Of a stretch of DNA of 64,000 bases, positions 7,962 to 19,090 are shown piece after piece (the first letter of the stretch is position 1; every line of letters begins with the position of its first letter). The translations under genes and the position numbers were made by a program. Where the stretch lies: NCBI RefSeq assembly GCF_000341735.1, contig NZ_KB455575.1, positions 2,057,819 through 2,121,818 of the forward strand, written 5' to 3'. The notes under the pieces are model-generated. The model searched no databases. It was not told the DNA's origin and saw nothing but the letters and a program-made list of their open reading frames with translations. Source of the stretch: Methylotuvimicrobium buryatense 5G (GTDB lineage: Bacteria > Pseudomonadota > Gammaproteobacteria > Methylococcales > Methylomonadaceae).

Positions 7962-9782
7962 ATGCACCCCATTCTTAATTCAGTTACCGAAGAAATTATT
8001 GAACGCAGCCGTGAAAGCCGCGCCCTATACTTGGCTAGAATCGATTCGGCGGTTAAAAAAGGCCCTCATCGCTCGGCGCTCGGCTGCGGCAATCTTGCGC
8101 ATGGCTTCGCCGCTTGCGCTGCTTCGGAAAAAGCAGACCTAGCGGGAGACCAAAAAGCCAATGTCGCAATTGTTTCCGCTTATAACGACATGCTCTCGGC
8201 TCACGAGCCCTATAAAGATTTCCCCAATTTAATCAAGGCCGCGGCGAAAGAAGCCGGCGGCATCGCCCAATTCGCCGGCGGCGTTCCGGCAATGTGCGAC
8301 GGTGTCACGCAAGGACAACCCGGCATGGAACTATCCCTGTTCAGCCGCGACGTGATAGCGATGTCGACCGCGATCAGCTTGAGCCACGACATGTTCGATG
8401 CCGCTCTATATTTGGGAGTTTGCGATAAAATCGTACCCGGCTTATTAATGGGTGCATTGAGCTTCGGTCATTTGCCTGCCGTATTCGTGCCGGCCGGCCC
8501 GATGACCAGCGGTATTACCAACAAAGAAAAAGCGCGCACTCGCCAACAATATGCCGAAGGCAAAATCGGGCGCAAGGAACTGCTTGAATCCGAATCGAAA
8601 GCCTACCACGGCCCCGGCACTTGTACTTTTTACGGTACCGCGAACAGCAACCAAATGATGGTTGAAATCATGGGACTTCATCTGCCCGGAAGTTCGTTCA
8701 TTAATCCCTATACGCCGCTACGCGACGAACTGACTAAAGCGGCTACTAAGCAGGTACTGAAATTCACGGCACTGGGCAACGATTTCCGCCCTATAGGCCA
8801 TGTCATCGACGAAAAAGCCATCGTCAATGCCATCGTCGGTCTTCTCGCAACCGGCGGCTCTACGAACCACACGATGCATTTAGTAGCAATCGCACGCACA
8901 GCAGGCATCGTGATCAATTGGGATGATTTCGATAATCTATCGAAAGTTGTGCCGTTAATCGCCAAAATCTATCCGAACGGCCCCGCCGACGTGAATCATT
9001 TCCAGGCCGCCGGCGGTATGGGTGTGTTGATCGGTGAGTTATTACGTAATGGCTTGCTGCACGAAGACATCATCACTGTCGCCGACAAACAGGGTATGCA
9101 AAACTACACGCAGGAACCCAAACTCATCGACGGCCAATTGACTTGGGAACCTTGCCCGGCTACCTCACTTGACCCCGAAGTATTGTGTACTGTCGAAAAA
9201 CCTTTTGCCAAGAGCGGTGGCTTACATGTCATGCACGGCAATTTGGGACGCGGCATATCGAAAGTTTCCGCCGTTAAAGAAGAACATCAAATCGTAGAAG
9301 CGCCGGCCGTTGTCTTCGATGATCAAGATGATTTAATGGCAGCCTTCAAGCGCGGCGAGCTGGAAAAGGATTTTATTGCGGTCATACGATTCCAAGGACC
9401 GAAATCCAACGGCATGCCGGAACTGCATAAACTAACCCCGCCACTGGGTTTATTACAAGACAAAGGGTTCAAAGTTGCGCTGGTAACAGATGGGCGCATG
9501 TCCGGCGCATCAGGCAAAGTCCCCTCGGCGATTCATATGTGCCCGGAATGCGCGGATGGCGGACCACTGGCAAAAGTACGCAATGGTGATATGATTCGTC
9601 TAAATGCACAAACCGGCGAAATCAATGTATTGATCGATAATACCGAATTCAATGCCCGCCGCCCGGCCGCAAATCATGCCAAAGATCATCATCACGGCAT
9701 GGGCCGCGAATTGTTCGCAGGCTTTCGCCTAAACGCCTCCTCCGCGGAAACCGGGGCAACCAACGTCTTCATCAACGACTAA
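7962..9782 (+). CDS. edd: 6-phosphogluconate dehydratase
   Basis: Edd dehydrates 6-phosphogluconate to 2-keto-3-deoxy-6-phosphogluconate, the first committed step of the Entner-Doudoroff pathway. The 606-residue length fits the IlvD/Edd family. Family text includes [17 protein letters not shown] near 67-83, [20 protein letters not shown] near 106-125 with an iron-sulfur cysteine, and [19 protein letters not shown] near the C-terminus. An AGAAGGAAGA ribosome-binding site precedes the ATG. eda follows after 64 bases in the same direction, forming the expected edd-eda pair. Confidence 0.97.
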   Translation: MHPILNSVTEEIIERSRESRALYLARIDSAVKKGPHRSALGCGNLAHGFAACAASEKADLAGDQKANVAIVSAYNDMLSAHEPYKDFPNLIKAAAKEAGGIAQFAGGVPAMCDGVTQGQPGMELSLFSRDVIAMSTAISLSHDMFDAALYLGVCDKIVPGLLMGALSFGHLPAVFVPAGPMTSGITNKEKARTRQQYAEGKIGRKELLESESKAYHGPGTCTFYGTANSNQMMVEIMGLHLPGSSFINPYTPLRDELTKAATKQVLKFTALGNDFRPIGHVIDEKAIVNAIVGLLATGGSTNHTMHLVAIARTAGIVINWDDFDNLSKVVPLIAKIYPNGPADVNHFQAAGGMGVLIGELLRNGLLHEDIITVADKQGMQNYTQEPKLIDGQLTWEPCPATSLDPEVLCTVEKPFAKSGGLHVMHGNLGRGISKVSAVKEEHQIVEAPAVVFDDQDDLMAAFKRGELEKDFIAVIRFQGPKSNGMPELHKLTPPLGLLQDKGFKVALVTDGRMSGASGKVPSAIHMCPECADGGPLAKVRNGDMIRLNAQTGEINVLIDNTEFNARRPAANHAKDHHHGMGRELFAGFRLNASSAETGATNVFIND

Positions 9783-9846
9783 CGGCCAGGCCACTTGAAC
9801 GGAAAAAGCAAAGCGCAAAATCATAGCTAACGGAAAACCACTTAAA

Positions 9847-10497
9847 ATGACACAAAACAATTGGAAACTTCAACCCTCCTCGGTGCTGAACGCCGGCCCT
9901 GTCATGCCTGTCATGGTCATCAAAAATCTCGAGGACGCCGTGCCTTTGGCGCAAGCATTGACCGAGGGCGGCATCAAAGTCCTCGAGATCACGTTACGCA
10001 CACCGGTTGCGCTCGATGCCATTAAGCTTATCAGTGAACAAGTCAAGGATGCCATTGTTGGCGTAGGCACAGTAACCTCTCCGGAGCAATTGCAGGCTGC
10101 CGAAAAAGCCGGTGCCGTATTTGCGATCAGCCCTGGCCTGACACCGACATTACTGAAAGCTGCGACAAATAGCAATATCGCGCTCATCCCAGGAATATCA
10201 ACGATCTCCGAACTGATGTTAGGCATGGAATACGGCCTGGATCACTTTAAGTTTTTTCCTGCCGCTGCAGCCGGCGGCGTCAATATGCTGAAAGGTATTG
10301 CCGGTCCCATTCCTTCAGCTACATTTTGTCCGACCGGAGGAATATCCGCCAGTAACTATAACGATTATCTAAACTTACCGAATGTTGCGTGTGTTGGCGG
10401 CTCCTGGTTAGCCCCGGATGATGCTGTCGCCGCCAAGGACTGGCTCAGAATTACCGAATTAGCTAAAACCGCAATTATGAATGCCGTAAAGAAATAA
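9847..10497 (+). CDS. eda: KDPG aldolase (2-keto-3-deoxy-6-phosphogluconate aldolase)
   Basis: Eda cleaves KDPG to pyruvate and glyceraldehyde 3-phosphate. The 216-residue class I aldolase shows the catalytic glutamate region ([12 protein letters not shown] near 42-53) and the Schiff-base lysine in [13 protein letters not shown] near 133-145. It follows edd closely and completes the Entner-Doudoroff pathway. Methanotrophs with the RuMP cycle can feed hexose phosphates into this pathway, which fits the pyruvate dehydrogenase genes downstream. Confidence 0.97.
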   Translation: MTQNNWKLQPSSVLNAGPVMPVMVIKNLEDAVPLAQALTEGGIKVLEITLRTPVALDAIKLISEQVKDAIVGVGTVTSPEQLQAAEKAGAVFAISPGLTPTLLKAATNSNIALIPGISTISELMLGMEYGLDHFKFFPAAAAGGVNMLKGIAGPIPSATFCPTGGISASNYNDYLNLPNVACVGGSWLAPDDAVAAKDWLRITELAKTAIMNAVKK

Positions 10498-10735
10498 CGC
10501 TCTGTCAGCGCCTATTTATTTTTTAGCATGTCGCTTGTATGCAGCTCGCTGAAATACTGAAACTGATTACACAGCTTATGCAATCAGTACTTTGAATTCC
10601 GACATTGAAAAAAATACGTAAAGCCTTACGCTTGTGCCGTTGCATTAAAGTTATTGATAACAGAACGCCCGCGCGTTATTGGGTATAAATTTAACAGGCC
10701 GGGATATCACGAATACTTAACAGAAGGGTAATACC

Positions 10736-12034
10736 ATGACTAACCACAACCAAGTAACGATACGGAATGAGGACGATCGGATTTCATGCGAACTACCTGT
10801 CCTTCAAGGGACTATCGGTCCCGATGTGATCGATATCCGAACGCTCTACCGTGATACCGGCGCATTTACATACGACCCGGGCTTTACATCCACCGCCAGC
10901 TGTAGTTCTAGAATCACATTCATCGACGGCGACAAGGGAATCCTTCTTTATCGAGGTTATCCGATTGAACAACTGGCTGAAAAATGCGATTTCATGGAGG
11001 TGTGCTACTTATTACTGCATGATGAATTGCCGAATGGCCGGCAAATGCAAGAGTTTGTCAATGACATCACTTATCACACAATGGTTCACGATCAACTGAC
11101 CGGCTTTTATAAAGGATTCCGCCGCGACGCCCACCCCATGGCAACCTTGGTTGCCGTGGTCGGCGCCCTATCCGCTTTTTACCATCATGAACTCGACATC
11201 CGGTGTCCGATAGACCGAAATTTATCTGCTATCCGCCTGATTGCCAAGATGCCGACAATCGTTGCAATGAGCCACAAATATAGCATCGGCATGCCATTCA
11301 TGTACCCGCAAAACAAATTGGGTTATGTCGAAAATTTCATGTATATGATGCATGCGACACCTTGCGAAGACTATGTACAAAACCCGGTTTTAGTCAGAGC
11401 AATGGACAGAATTTTGATTCTGCATGCCGATCATGAACAAAATGCATCAACCTCCACGGTCAGACTGGCCGGCTCTTCCGGCGCCAACCCTTATGCTTGT
11501 ATCACCTCCGGCATTGCTTGCCTTTGGGGCGCCGCTCACGGAGGCGCTAACGAAGCGGTACTCAGAATGCTGCTCGAAATCGGCGATGTCTCAAAAATCG
11601 GCGAGTTCATCAACAAAGCCAAGGATAAAAACGATCCGTTTAGATTAATGGGTTTCGGACATCGTGTTTATAAAAACTACGACCCGCGAGCCAAACTAAT
11701 GCGAGAAACCTGCCATGAAGTACTAACCGAACTAGGACTCCATGATGACCCGTTATTCAAACTGGCGCTTGAATTGGAACGCATCGCCCTAGAAGACGAT
11801 TACTTCATCGAGAAAAAACTTTATCCGAATGTCGATTTTTATTCCGGTATCGTAATGCGCGCACTGGGCATCCCAACCGTAATGTTTACTGCGATTTTCG
11901 CGATGGCCCGCTCAATAGGCTGGATTGCTCACTGGGATGAAATGATTTCCGACGAAGAACAAAAAATCGGTCGACCGCGTCAGCTATATAAAGGTCACAC
12001 GCTACGCGATGTCGTTTCAATCAGCGCACGTTAA
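10736..12034 (+). CDS. gltA: Citrate synthase, copy 1
   Basis: This 432-residue type II citrate synthase condenses acetyl-CoA and oxaloacetate. Characteristic text includes [18 protein letters not shown], the [15 protein letters not shown] segment with a catalytic histidine, and [19 protein letters not shown] with a substrate histidine. It lies between eda and the pyruvate dehydrogenase genes, on the same strand. A second, clearly homologous copy is at 31754-33061. The two share most motifs but differ throughout, so this is an old duplication or separate acquisition, not a recent copy. A GAAGGG ribosome-binding site precedes the ATG. Confidence 0.96.
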   Translation: MTNHNQVTIRNEDDRISCELPVLQGTIGPDVIDIRTLYRDTGAFTYDPGFTSTASCSSRITFIDGDKGILLYRGYPIEQLAEKCDFMEVCYLLLHDELPNGRQMQEFVNDITYHTMVHDQLTGFYKGFRRDAHPMATLVAVVGALSAFYHHELDIRCPIDRNLSAIRLIAKMPTIVAMSHKYSIGMPFMYPQNKLGYVENFMYMMHATPCEDYVQNPVLVRAMDRILILHADHEQNASTSTVRLAGSSGANPYACITSGIACLWGAAHGGANEAVLRMLLEIGDVSKIGEFINKAKDKNDPFRLMGFGHRVYKNYDPRAKLMRETCHEVLTELGLHDDPLFKLALELERIALEDDYFIEKKLYPNVDFYSGIVMRALGIPTVMFTAIFAMARSIGWIAHWDEMISDEEQKIGRPRQLYKGHTLRDVVSISAR

Positions 12035-12794
12035 TGTAGGACGGGTAGAGCGGAGCGAAACCCATCATGGAAGTAGCTATTCAGACTTCTGCATTTAAAA
12101 CAAGTTGGAACTTTGCATCCCCCTTTGAAAAGGGGGGGATTGAGGGGGATTTATTTAAATAATCTCCCCTAACCCCTTTTCTCTGCGGGACAGGGTTGCA
12201 AACCCCGCCCTGCCAAATTGTAATAAATCGCGGGCTTACTTAATGGCTGCGTTACCATTACCGTCCCTTCGCTCAAATAAAGCGATGGGTTTACGCTTCG
12301 CTGCTACCCATCCTACGGCGCTAAGGCGCAAAATACTGGAACGTCGGTGTCGTAGCACCCGAAACGGGGATTGGCAGGCGAAAGTTTGTTTAAACCCTGA
12401 GAAACAGACCGATAATGCGGTGAAAAATACCGACACTACCGTTCTTTTTAAATTATGCGACAACTACGTTGACATTTACCGCCCAAGAAGGTGTGCATCG
12501 CGCAGCTTTTCATTGCATCGAATCCAACGAAACGAACCAAAATCATGCGCGGTGCGCACCCTACGATAAAATTATGAAGGCACGCCGTCACCGAAATTTG
12601 GTTAGCAATCGGTATAATAACTACCAAAAACATCACCGGTCGATTCATAACAACTTAGACAAACATGCGAATAACAAGACAAGCGGCCCTTGACCGTTAT
12701 AAAATTCGCGTTCTAATCGTTACTAACGACAAATGACCAACAAACTAACAGCGATTTTCAGGCAGACAAACCTACCTGATTAGTGGAGTTATAA
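12035..12794. other. Gene-free region upstream of aceE
   Basis: About 760 bases without a convincing gene. A hairpin-rich motif of G and C runs (CCCCCTTTGAAAAGGGGGG and GAGGGGGATTT..AATCTCCCC, 12119-12170) follows gltA and resembles the degraded copy at 1-50. GCGGTGCGCACCCTACG near 12550 recurs near 19047 and 35742. A TTGACC..TAATCG pair at about 12690-12717 is a weak promoter candidate for aceE. Confidence 0.6.
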
Positions 12795-15473
12795 ATGAAA
12801 AACAATAAAAGCCCTGCGGTTGTCGAACAGGAAGATATCGATCCTATCGAGACCCAGGAATGGATCGATGCACTGAAAGCAGTGATGGAAATCGAGGGCG
12901 AAACCCGCGTTCAGTATCTGATTGAGAAACTGGTCGCCGTCGCCAGACAATCGGGCTCTAATATACCGTTTAGCGCGACCACCGCCTACATCAATACGAT
13001 ACCCGTCGATCAGCAAATTCAATTTCCAGGCAACACCACTATCGAGCAAAGAATACGGTCCTATGTCCGTTGGAACGCAATGATGATGGTGCTTCGTGCC
13101 AACAAAAACACCAATGTCGGCGGCCATATCGCCAGTTTCGCATCGGCAGCTACCCTCTACGATGTCGGTCAAAATCATTTCTGGCGCGCGCCGTCCGAGC
13201 AACACGACGGCGACCTACTGTTCGTGCAAGGCCATTCGGCACCCGGCGATTATGCCCGAGCTTTTTTACTGGGCCGACTGACCGAAGAACAGATGGACAA
13301 TTTCCGCCAAGAAGTCGACGGCAACGGTCTGTCTTCTTATCCACACCCATGGCTAATGCCTGACTTTTGGCAATTCCCGACCGTATCGATGGGCCTAGGC
13401 CCCATTATGGCGATCTACCAAGCCCGTTTCATGCGCTATTTGCAAAGCCGAAGCCTAGCAGACACCTCCAATCGCAAAGTGTGGTGTTTCCTTGGCGACG
13501 GCGAAACCGACGAACCTGAATCACTCGGTGAAATCGGCATGGCCGGCCGCGAAAAATTGGACAATCTTATTTTTGTAGTCAATTGTAACCTGCAGCGACT
13601 GGACGGACCGGTTCGCGGAAACGGCAAAATCATTCAAGAACTGGAAGGCACCTTCCGAGGCGCAGGCTGGAATGTCATTAAACTGGTTTGGGGCCGCCAT
13701 TGGGACAAACTGCTGGCCCGCGACCATCAAGGTCTACTCGTCAAACGTATGATGGAATGCGTGGACGGCGATTATCAAACGTTTAAAGCCAAAGACGGCG
13801 CTTATGTTCGCGAGCATTTCTTCAACACGCCGGAATTGAAAGCGATGGTTGCCGATTTGTCCGATTTGGACATTTGGTTACTCAATAGAGGCGGCCACGA
13901 TCCTGCAAAAATTTATGCAGCCTTCCATGCCGCAGTCAACCACAAAGGGCAACCGACCGTGGTACTGGCCAAAACGATCAAAGGCTATTCGATGGGCGAG
14001 TCGGGCGAAGGCCAAAATATCTCGCATCAACAAAAGAAAATGAGCGTCACTTCCCTGACGCGATTCAGAGACCGTTACGAACTGCCGGTAACCAATGAAC
14101 AGCTACACGACCTACCTTACCTGAAGTTCCCCGAAGACTCTAAAGAACTGACCTACATGAAAGAACGCCGCACCGAATTGGGCGGTTACCTACCGAACAG
14201 AAGAGCCAAATCCTATGCCTTGAATGTCCCCGTTCTATCCGACTTTAAATCGCTGTTGGAAGCTACCGGCGAAGGACGCGAAATTTCGACGACCATGGCT
14301 TTCGTCAAAATGCTGAATATTTTAGTCAAGGACAAAAACATCGGTAAACGCATCGTACCGATCGTGCCGGACGAGTCCCGCACTTTCGGCATGGAAGGCA
14401 TGTTCCGCCAATTGGGTATCTGGTCGCAAGTCGGACAGCTCTATACCCCTCAGGATGCGGACCAATTAATGTTTTACAAAGAAGACAAAAACGGCCAAGT
14501 CTTGCAGGAAGGCATCAACGAAGCGGGCGGCATGTGCGACTGGATCGCGGCCGGCACATCCTATTCGACCCATAACGTGCCGATGATTCCGTTTTTCATC
14601 TTCTACTCGATGTTCGGCTTCCAACGCGTCGCCGACCTGATTTGGGCGGCAGCCGACCAACGCACGCGTGGCTTCTTGCTCGGCGGAACGGCCGGAAGAA
14701 CGACGCTCAACGGCGAGGGCTTACAGCACGAAGACGGACACAGTCATATTTTTGCAGGAACCGTCCCGAACTGCATTTCCTACGACCCGACCTTTTCTTA
14801 CGAAATCGCGGTGATCATTCAAGACGGTTTGCGTCGGATGTATGTCGATCAAGAAGACATTTTCTATTACATCACCGTAATGAACGAGAATTACGAGCAC
14901 CCGGCAATGCCGAAAGGTATCGAGCAGTCGATCCTTAAAGGCATGTACTCGTTCAAGAAAGGCGACGGCCGCGCTAAAACGCGCGTGCAATTGCTGGGTT
15001 CCGGCACGATTTTCCGCGAAGCCATCGCCGCAGCCGAACTTTTGCAAAACGACTGGAACGTAACAGCCGATCTCTGGAGCTGCACAAGCTTTACCGAATT
15101 GGCCCGCGACGGACACAGTTGCGAACGATGGAATCGGCTGCATCCGACCGAAACTCCTAAAAAGCCTCATGTCACCGAATGCCTTGAAAATGCCAAAGGG
15201 CCTATCATTGCCGCAACCGACTATGTTCGCCTGTATGCCGAACAAATTCGTCCTTACTTATCGGCGCCTTATACTGTCTTAGGTACCGACGGTTTCGGTC
15301 GTTCGGATACTCGCGAAGCCTTGCGCCGATTCTTCGAAGTCAACCGTTATCATATCGCTGTCGCGGCACTGAAAAGCCTTGCGGATATCGGCGAATTCGA
15401 ACTCGCAAAAGTCGAAACGGCCATTGCCAAATACGGCATTAACCCGGAAACTGTTGCCCCGTGGCGGCTTTAA
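12795..15473 (+). CDS. aceE: Pyruvate dehydrogenase E1 component, homodimeric type
   Basis: AceE decarboxylates pyruvate with thiamine diphosphate and passes the acetyl group to the lipoyl arm of E2. The 892-residue length matches the homodimeric gammaproteobacterial form. The ThDP motif is visible as GDGETDEPES through VVNCNLQRLDGPVRGNG (about residues 235-276). IVPDESRTFGMEGMFRQLG and GRTTLNGEGLQHEDGHSH are conserved E1 text. aceF follows after 16 bases, so the two are co-transcribed. It links the Entner-Doudoroff pyruvate output to acetyl-CoA. Confidence 0.97.
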   Translation: MKNNKSPAVVEQEDIDPIETQEWIDALKAVMEIEGETRVQYLIEKLVAVARQSGSNIPFSATTAYINTIPVDQQIQFPGNTTIEQRIRSYVRWNAMMMVLRANKNTNVGGHIASFASAATLYDVGQNHFWRAPSEQHDGDLLFVQGHSAPGDYARAFLLGRLTEEQMDNFRQEVDGNGLSSYPHPWLMPDFWQFPTVSMGLGPIMAIYQARFMRYLQSRSLADTSNRKVWCFLGDGETDEPESLGEIGMAGREKLDNLIFVVNCNLQRLDGPVRGNGKIIQELEGTFRGAGWNVIKLVWGRHWDKLLARDHQGLLVKRMMECVDGDYQTFKAKDGAYVREHFFNTPELKAMVADLSDLDIWLLNRGGHDPAKIYAAFHAAVNHKGQPTVVLAKTIKGYSMGESGEGQNISHQQKKMSVTSLTRFRDRYELPVTNEQLHDLPYLKFPEDSKELTYMKERRTELGGYLPNRRAKSYALNVPVLSDFKSLLEATGEGREISTTMAFVKMLNILVKDKNIGKRIVPIVPDESRTFGMEGMFRQLGIWSQVGQLYTPQDADQLMFYKEDKNGQVLQEGINEAGGMCDWIAAGTSYSTHNVPMIPFFIFYSMFGFQRVADLIWAAADQRTRGFLLGGTAGRTTLNGEGLQHEDGHSHIFAGTVPNCISYDPTFSYEIAVIIQDGLRRMYVDQEDIFYYITVMNENYEHPAMPKGIEQSILKGMYSFKKGDGRAKTRVQLLGSGTIFREAIAAAELLQNDWNVTADLWSCTSFTELARDGHSCERWNRLHPTETPKKPHVTECLENAKGPIIAATDYVRLYAEQIRPYLSAPYTVLGTDGFGRSDTREALRRFFEVNRYHIAVAALKSLADIGEFELAKVETAIAKYGINPETVAPWRL

Positions 15474-15489
15474 TTAAAGGAATTGGCAC

Positions 15490-16794
15490 ATGAGTGAATT
15501 GATTGAGATTAAAGTACCCGACCTCGGCGGCTCCAGCGAAGTCGACGTGGTCGAAATTCTTGTTCAACCCGGCGATACGATAGTCACCGAACAGACCTTA
15601 GTCGTCTTGGAAAGCGACAAAGCCACGATGGATATGCCGTCAACGACCGCCGGCACGGTTCGAGAGCTAAAAATCAAAGTCGGCGACAAAGTGTCCCAAG
15701 GGGTAACCATCGCGACCGTCGAAATCAGCGAGTCGTCTGCAAACGAAGCGGCACCAGAACCGGAATCGGTAGCCGAGGAAGAGGCTGAGCAAGACACAGC
15801 TCCCGAAGCAAAGCCTGTTACAAGCGCCACTCCGGCAGCAGCCGCATCCCCTGCTCCGGCTCCGGCCGCTCCGATCGATAACGAACCCAGCGGCCAACAC
15901 CTTCCGCATGCAACTCCGGCCACTCGCTTATTCGCTCGTGAACTTGGCGTCGACCTGAGTCTTATCAAACAAGGCAGCGGCCGAAAAGGACGCATTTTAA
16001 AAGAAGACGTCAAAGCCTATGTCAAGCAAACGCTCAGCGAAGGCATCAAATCTTCCGGAGCCGGCATACCGCCGATACCTGCCGTGGATTTCTCGCAGTT
16101 CGGCGAAACTGAAGTCTTGCCATTGAGTAAAATCAAACGCCTGACCGGACAAAACATGACCCGAGTTTGGCTGAACCTACCATTGGTGACCCATCATGAC
16201 GAAGCCGATATCACAGAATTGGAAGCCTTTCGCAAACAAATCAATGCCGAAAACAGTCAAAACGCTAAGGTCACCGGCTTGATCTTCATCATCAAGGCAT
16301 TGGCAAACGCGCTAAAACAGTTTCCGAATTTTAATGCCTCGTTATCGCCGGACGGCGCAAGCCTGATCCTGAAAAAATATTGTCACATAGGCATCGCCGT
16401 CGACACGCCTAACGGCCTTGTCGTCCCGGTACTGCGCGACGTCGACCGAAAAAGCATTTATGAATTATCGGCTGAACTGGCAACATTGAGCGAAAAAGCT
16501 CGTGCCGGTAAACTGATGCCGAACGAAATGCAAGGCGGCTCAATGACGATCTCCAGTCTCGGAGGCATTGGCGGCACCGCATTCACACCTATTGTTAACG
16601 CGCCGGAAGTCGCGATACTCGGTGTCACGCGCGCCAAAATGCAGCCGGTATGGGACGGTAAGGAATTCCAACCGCGTTTGATGCTACCGCTGGACATGAC
16701 CTATGACCATCGAGTCATCGATGGTGCCGAAGCGGCTCGTTTTATGGTCAAATTAACAGATTTTTTGACCGATATCAGACGGTTGATACTATAA
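15490..16794 (+). CDS. aceF: Dihydrolipoamide acetyltransferase (E2), single lipoyl domain
   Basis: This E2 core subunit has 434 residues. One lipoyl domain occupies about 1-80, with the lipoylated lysine in ESDKATMDMPS. An Ala/Pro/Glu-rich hinge runs about 85-138, the peripheral-subunit-binding domain about 142-180 (ATPATRLFARELGVDL), and the catalytic domain about 205-434, ending with the DHRVIDGAEAARFM active-site histidine motif. E. coli AceF has three lipoyl domains; this one has a single domain, as in many other bacteria. It is tightly linked to aceE. Confidence 0.97.
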   Translation: MSELIEIKVPDLGGSSEVDVVEILVQPGDTIVTEQTLVVLESDKATMDMPSTTAGTVRELKIKVGDKVSQGVTIATVEISESSANEAAPEPESVAEEEAEQDTAPEAKPVTSATPAAAASPAPAPAAPIDNEPSGQHLPHATPATRLFARELGVDLSLIKQGSGRKGRILKEDVKAYVKQTLSEGIKSSGAGIPPIPAVDFSQFGETEVLPLSKIKRLTGQNMTRVWLNLPLVTHHDEADITELEAFRKQINAENSQNAKVTGLIFIIKALANALKQFPNFNASLSPDGASLILKKYCHIGIAVDTPNGLVVPVLRDVDRKSIYELSAELATLSEKARAGKLMPNEMQGGSMTISSLGGIGGTAFTPIVNAPEVAILGVTRAKMQPVWDGKEFQPRLMLPLDMTYDHRVIDGAEAARFMVKLTDFLTDIRRLIL

Positions 16795-16894
16795 AAAAGC
16801 GCCTAGACTCAAACGTCGAGCACCGTTTGCCGGATACACACCGATTGACGAAAAGATGCTCGGCGTCAAAACGCATACTTGATAAGGAATACTC

Positions 16895-18334
16895 ATGACT
16901 GCAAATGCTGCTGCAAACGAATCCAATCTCCATGCCGAAGTCCTGGTCCTCGGCGGTGGCCCAGGCGGTTATACAGCCGCATTCCGTGCGGCCGACCTGG
17001 GCAAACAAGTCGTCATCGTCGAACGCTACCCGGTATTGGGCGGCGTATGCCTAAATGTCGGCTGCATTCCTTCCAAAGCACTGCTACACATGGCCCAAAT
17101 CGTTCATGAAGCACAGGAGTTTTCCGGCCATGGCGTCGATTTCGGCGCACCGAAATTCGACCTGGATAAAATCAGGAGCTGGAAAGATAGCGTTACGAAA
17201 GGCCTGAATAACGGTTTGGACGGCCTGGTTAAACAACGAAAAATCACGCGCATACAAGGAAACGGCTCGTTCGTATCGGAAAATCAATTGCAAGTCGATA
17301 ATGAAAACGGCACCCAATTGATTAGCTTCGATCAAGCCATTATCGCAGCCGGGTCCGAGCCGACGAAAATCCCGGTTTTCCCGAACGACGACCCGCGTCT
17401 GTGGGATTCGACCGGAGCGCTCCAATTACGCGAAATTCCGAAAAAACTGTTGATTGTCGGCGGCGGCATCATCGGCCTGGAAATGGCAACGGTCTATCAT
17501 GCCCTGGGCTCAAAAATCAGCGTGGTCGAATTAATGGATCAGATCATTCCCGGCTGCGACAAAGACCTGGTTCGGCCGTTACACAACCGCATTAAAAAGC
17601 AATATGAAGCCATCTGGACAGAAACCCGCGTGACCGCAATCGAAGCCCTCGAAGAAGGCCTTAAGGTCTCGTTCGAAGGCGATAAAGCCCCCGAATCCGA
17701 GATTTTCGATGCCGTGCTGGTTGCCGTGGGCCGTCGACCCAATGGCAAAAAAATCGGCGCCGAGAATGCCGGAATTCAAGTCACCGAACAAGGCTTTATC
17801 GAAGTCGACAAACAACAGCGCACAAATATCCCGCACATCTTTGCGATCGGCGACATCGTCGGTAATCCTATGTTGGCGCATAAAGCCGCTTATGAGGGTA
17901 AAATTGCCGCGGAAGTCATCGCCGGTCACAAAGCCGCATTCGATGCACTGACGATTCCGTCGGTTGCCTATACCGACCCTGAAATCGCATGGATGGGACT
18001 GACCGAAAACCAAGCGAAGGAACAAGGCATAGAGATCGACAAAGGCGTATTCCCATGGGCCGCGAGCGGACGCTCGTTGAGCATGGGCCGTAGCGAAGGC
18101 ATGACCAAAGTCATTTGCGACAAGGAAACCGGCCGAATCCTCGGTGCCGGCATCGTCGGCCCGCATGCCGGCGATTTGATTGCCGAAGCCGTATTGGCGT
18201 TGGAAATGGGAGCTGACGCCGAAGACGTCGCATTAACGATTCACCCGCACCCGACTTTATCGGAAACCTTTGCTTTCGCATCCGAAGTCGTCGCCGGCAC
18301 GATCACAGACCTGTATCTCGGCAAAAAACGTTGA
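16895..18334 (+). CDS. lpdA: Dihydrolipoamide dehydrogenase (E3)
   Basis: This FAD-dependent E3 reoxidises dihydrolipoamide with NAD. The 479-residue protein has the FAD motif GGGPGGYTAAFRAADLG, the redox disulfide GGVCLNVGCIPSKALL, an NAD-binding GGGIIGLEMATVYHALG, and the C-terminal HPHPTLSETF active-site histidine motif. It starts 100 bases after aceF on the same strand. There is no N-terminal lipoyl extension. It would also serve 2-oxoglutarate dehydrogenase or glycine cleavage if those are present elsewhere. Confidence 0.97.
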   Translation: MTANAAANESNLHAEVLVLGGGPGGYTAAFRAADLGKQVVIVERYPVLGGVCLNVGCIPSKALLHMAQIVHEAQEFSGHGVDFGAPKFDLDKIRSWKDSVTKGLNNGLDGLVKQRKITRIQGNGSFVSENQLQVDNENGTQLISFDQAIIAAGSEPTKIPVFPNDDPRLWDSTGALQLREIPKKLLIVGGGIIGLEMATVYHALGSKISVVELMDQIIPGCDKDLVRPLHNRIKKQYEAIWTETRVTAIEALEEGLKVSFEGDKAPESEIFDAVLVAVGRRPNGKKIGAENAGIQVTEQGFIEVDKQQRTNIPHIFAIGDIVGNPMLAHKAAYEGKIAAEVIAGHKAAFDALTIPSVAYTDPEIAWMGLTENQAKEQGIEIDKGVFPWAASGRSLSMGRSEGMTKVICDKETGRILGAGIVGPHAGDLIAEAVLALEMGADAEDVALTIHPHPTLSETFAFASEVVAGTITDLYLGKKR

Positions 18335-18412
18335 TTCCTCAAAAGAATGCTTGACAAAAAAGCCTCGTAGGATATGTACCGCATAAGCGCCAGCTTAAGA
18401 AAAGAACGAGTC

Positions 18413-18435
18413 ATTCCGCCAGGGATTGGCGGAAT
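18413..18435. repeat. REP-type hairpin with AGGGATT loop
   Basis: ATTCCGCC and GGCGGAAT form a perfect 8-bp stem around AGGGATT. The same loop and layout, with a different stem, occur at 50710-50730 (TACCGGC/GCCGGTA), followed in both cases by AACCAGTG or ATCCAGTG. Shared loop and tail with compensating stems indicate one repeat family. Confidence 0.75.
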
Positions 18436-18536
18436 CCAGTGCCACGGATGGCAATGTTTAGTAACTGTCCATCATTTACTTACCGAAGTTTAACGTAACT
18501 CCGCCCGATAAAATCGGGAGGCAGGTTTTAAATAGT

Positions 18537-18698
18537 TATACCTATCGCACTTCAAACTTAGGCATTAGCGTATGGAGGCGTCGGGGTGTTCGGCAAAGGC
18601 TTTGGCAGCATGGATGCTGTCATAGAGCCTACATGGACGTATTCACGGCGTCCTTTGACGGGCACCCCGATGCCGAAATTTGACTAGCAAAGGGTATA
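18537..18698 (+). repeat. Family A repeat, full length
   Basis: It runs from TATACCTATCGCACTTC to TTGACTAGCAAAGGGTATA, about 162 bp. Imperfect inverted ends (CAAACTTAGG / CCGAAATTTG) enclose a hairpin around GGCAGCATGGATGCTGTC. It is very similar to the copies at 19746, 28757 and 41668. Confidence 0.85.
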
Positions 18699-18726
18699 CT
18701 TAGCCAATGAGTCCTCGACATCAATT

Positions 18727-18880
18727 ATTGTCGTTTGAAGCTCTCGGCCTCGAAATCGCGACGAAGGCGTCGCTCCCACAAAGCGTCGGGTGCTCTGTGG
18801 GAGCGATCCCCAGATCGCGAAATCGGAGCAAGGTGCGCTAAGTAACAACAAACGGTATCGAGGTCGAATTCGCTAAGATT
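18727..18880. repeat. REP-like repeat, GTGGGAGCGA family
   Basis: Two inverted units, CGCGACGAAGGCGTCGCTCC and CTCTGTGGGAGCGATCCC, then GGTATCGAGGTCGAATTCGC, match the repeat at 4392-4480 and in part that at 20796-20875. Confidence 0.65.
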
Positions 18881-19090
18881 CATTATTTTTTCCGAAGTTT
18901 AGCCTAATGGACCCGATAAAATCGGGAGATAGTTTTTAGACAGTTACTTAGCTTCACATCCATGCAACTAGGATATCGACAACCCATACCGATATGACGA
19001 ATAAAGCCATAAACCTAAAAAGAGCAGTTGAAAGCCTTAAAAAAATTAGCGGTGCGCGCCCTACGAATCATTAGTTAAATCATCACATCT

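Larger units (their letters stand above)
18335..19090. other. Gene-free region with REP hairpin, family A repeat and REP-like repeat
   Basis: The region holds a perfect REP-type hairpin (18413-18435), a family A element (18537-18698), a GTGGGAGCGA-type repeat (18727-18880) and AAAAAGAGCAGTTGA at about 19019-19033, which is one half of the large inverted repeat seen intact at 62852-63013. GGCGGAGTTACGTTAAAC-type text around 18490 and 18900 (CCGAAGTTTA..GATAAAATCGGGAG) is duplicated within the gap. I see no gene. Confidence 0.7.
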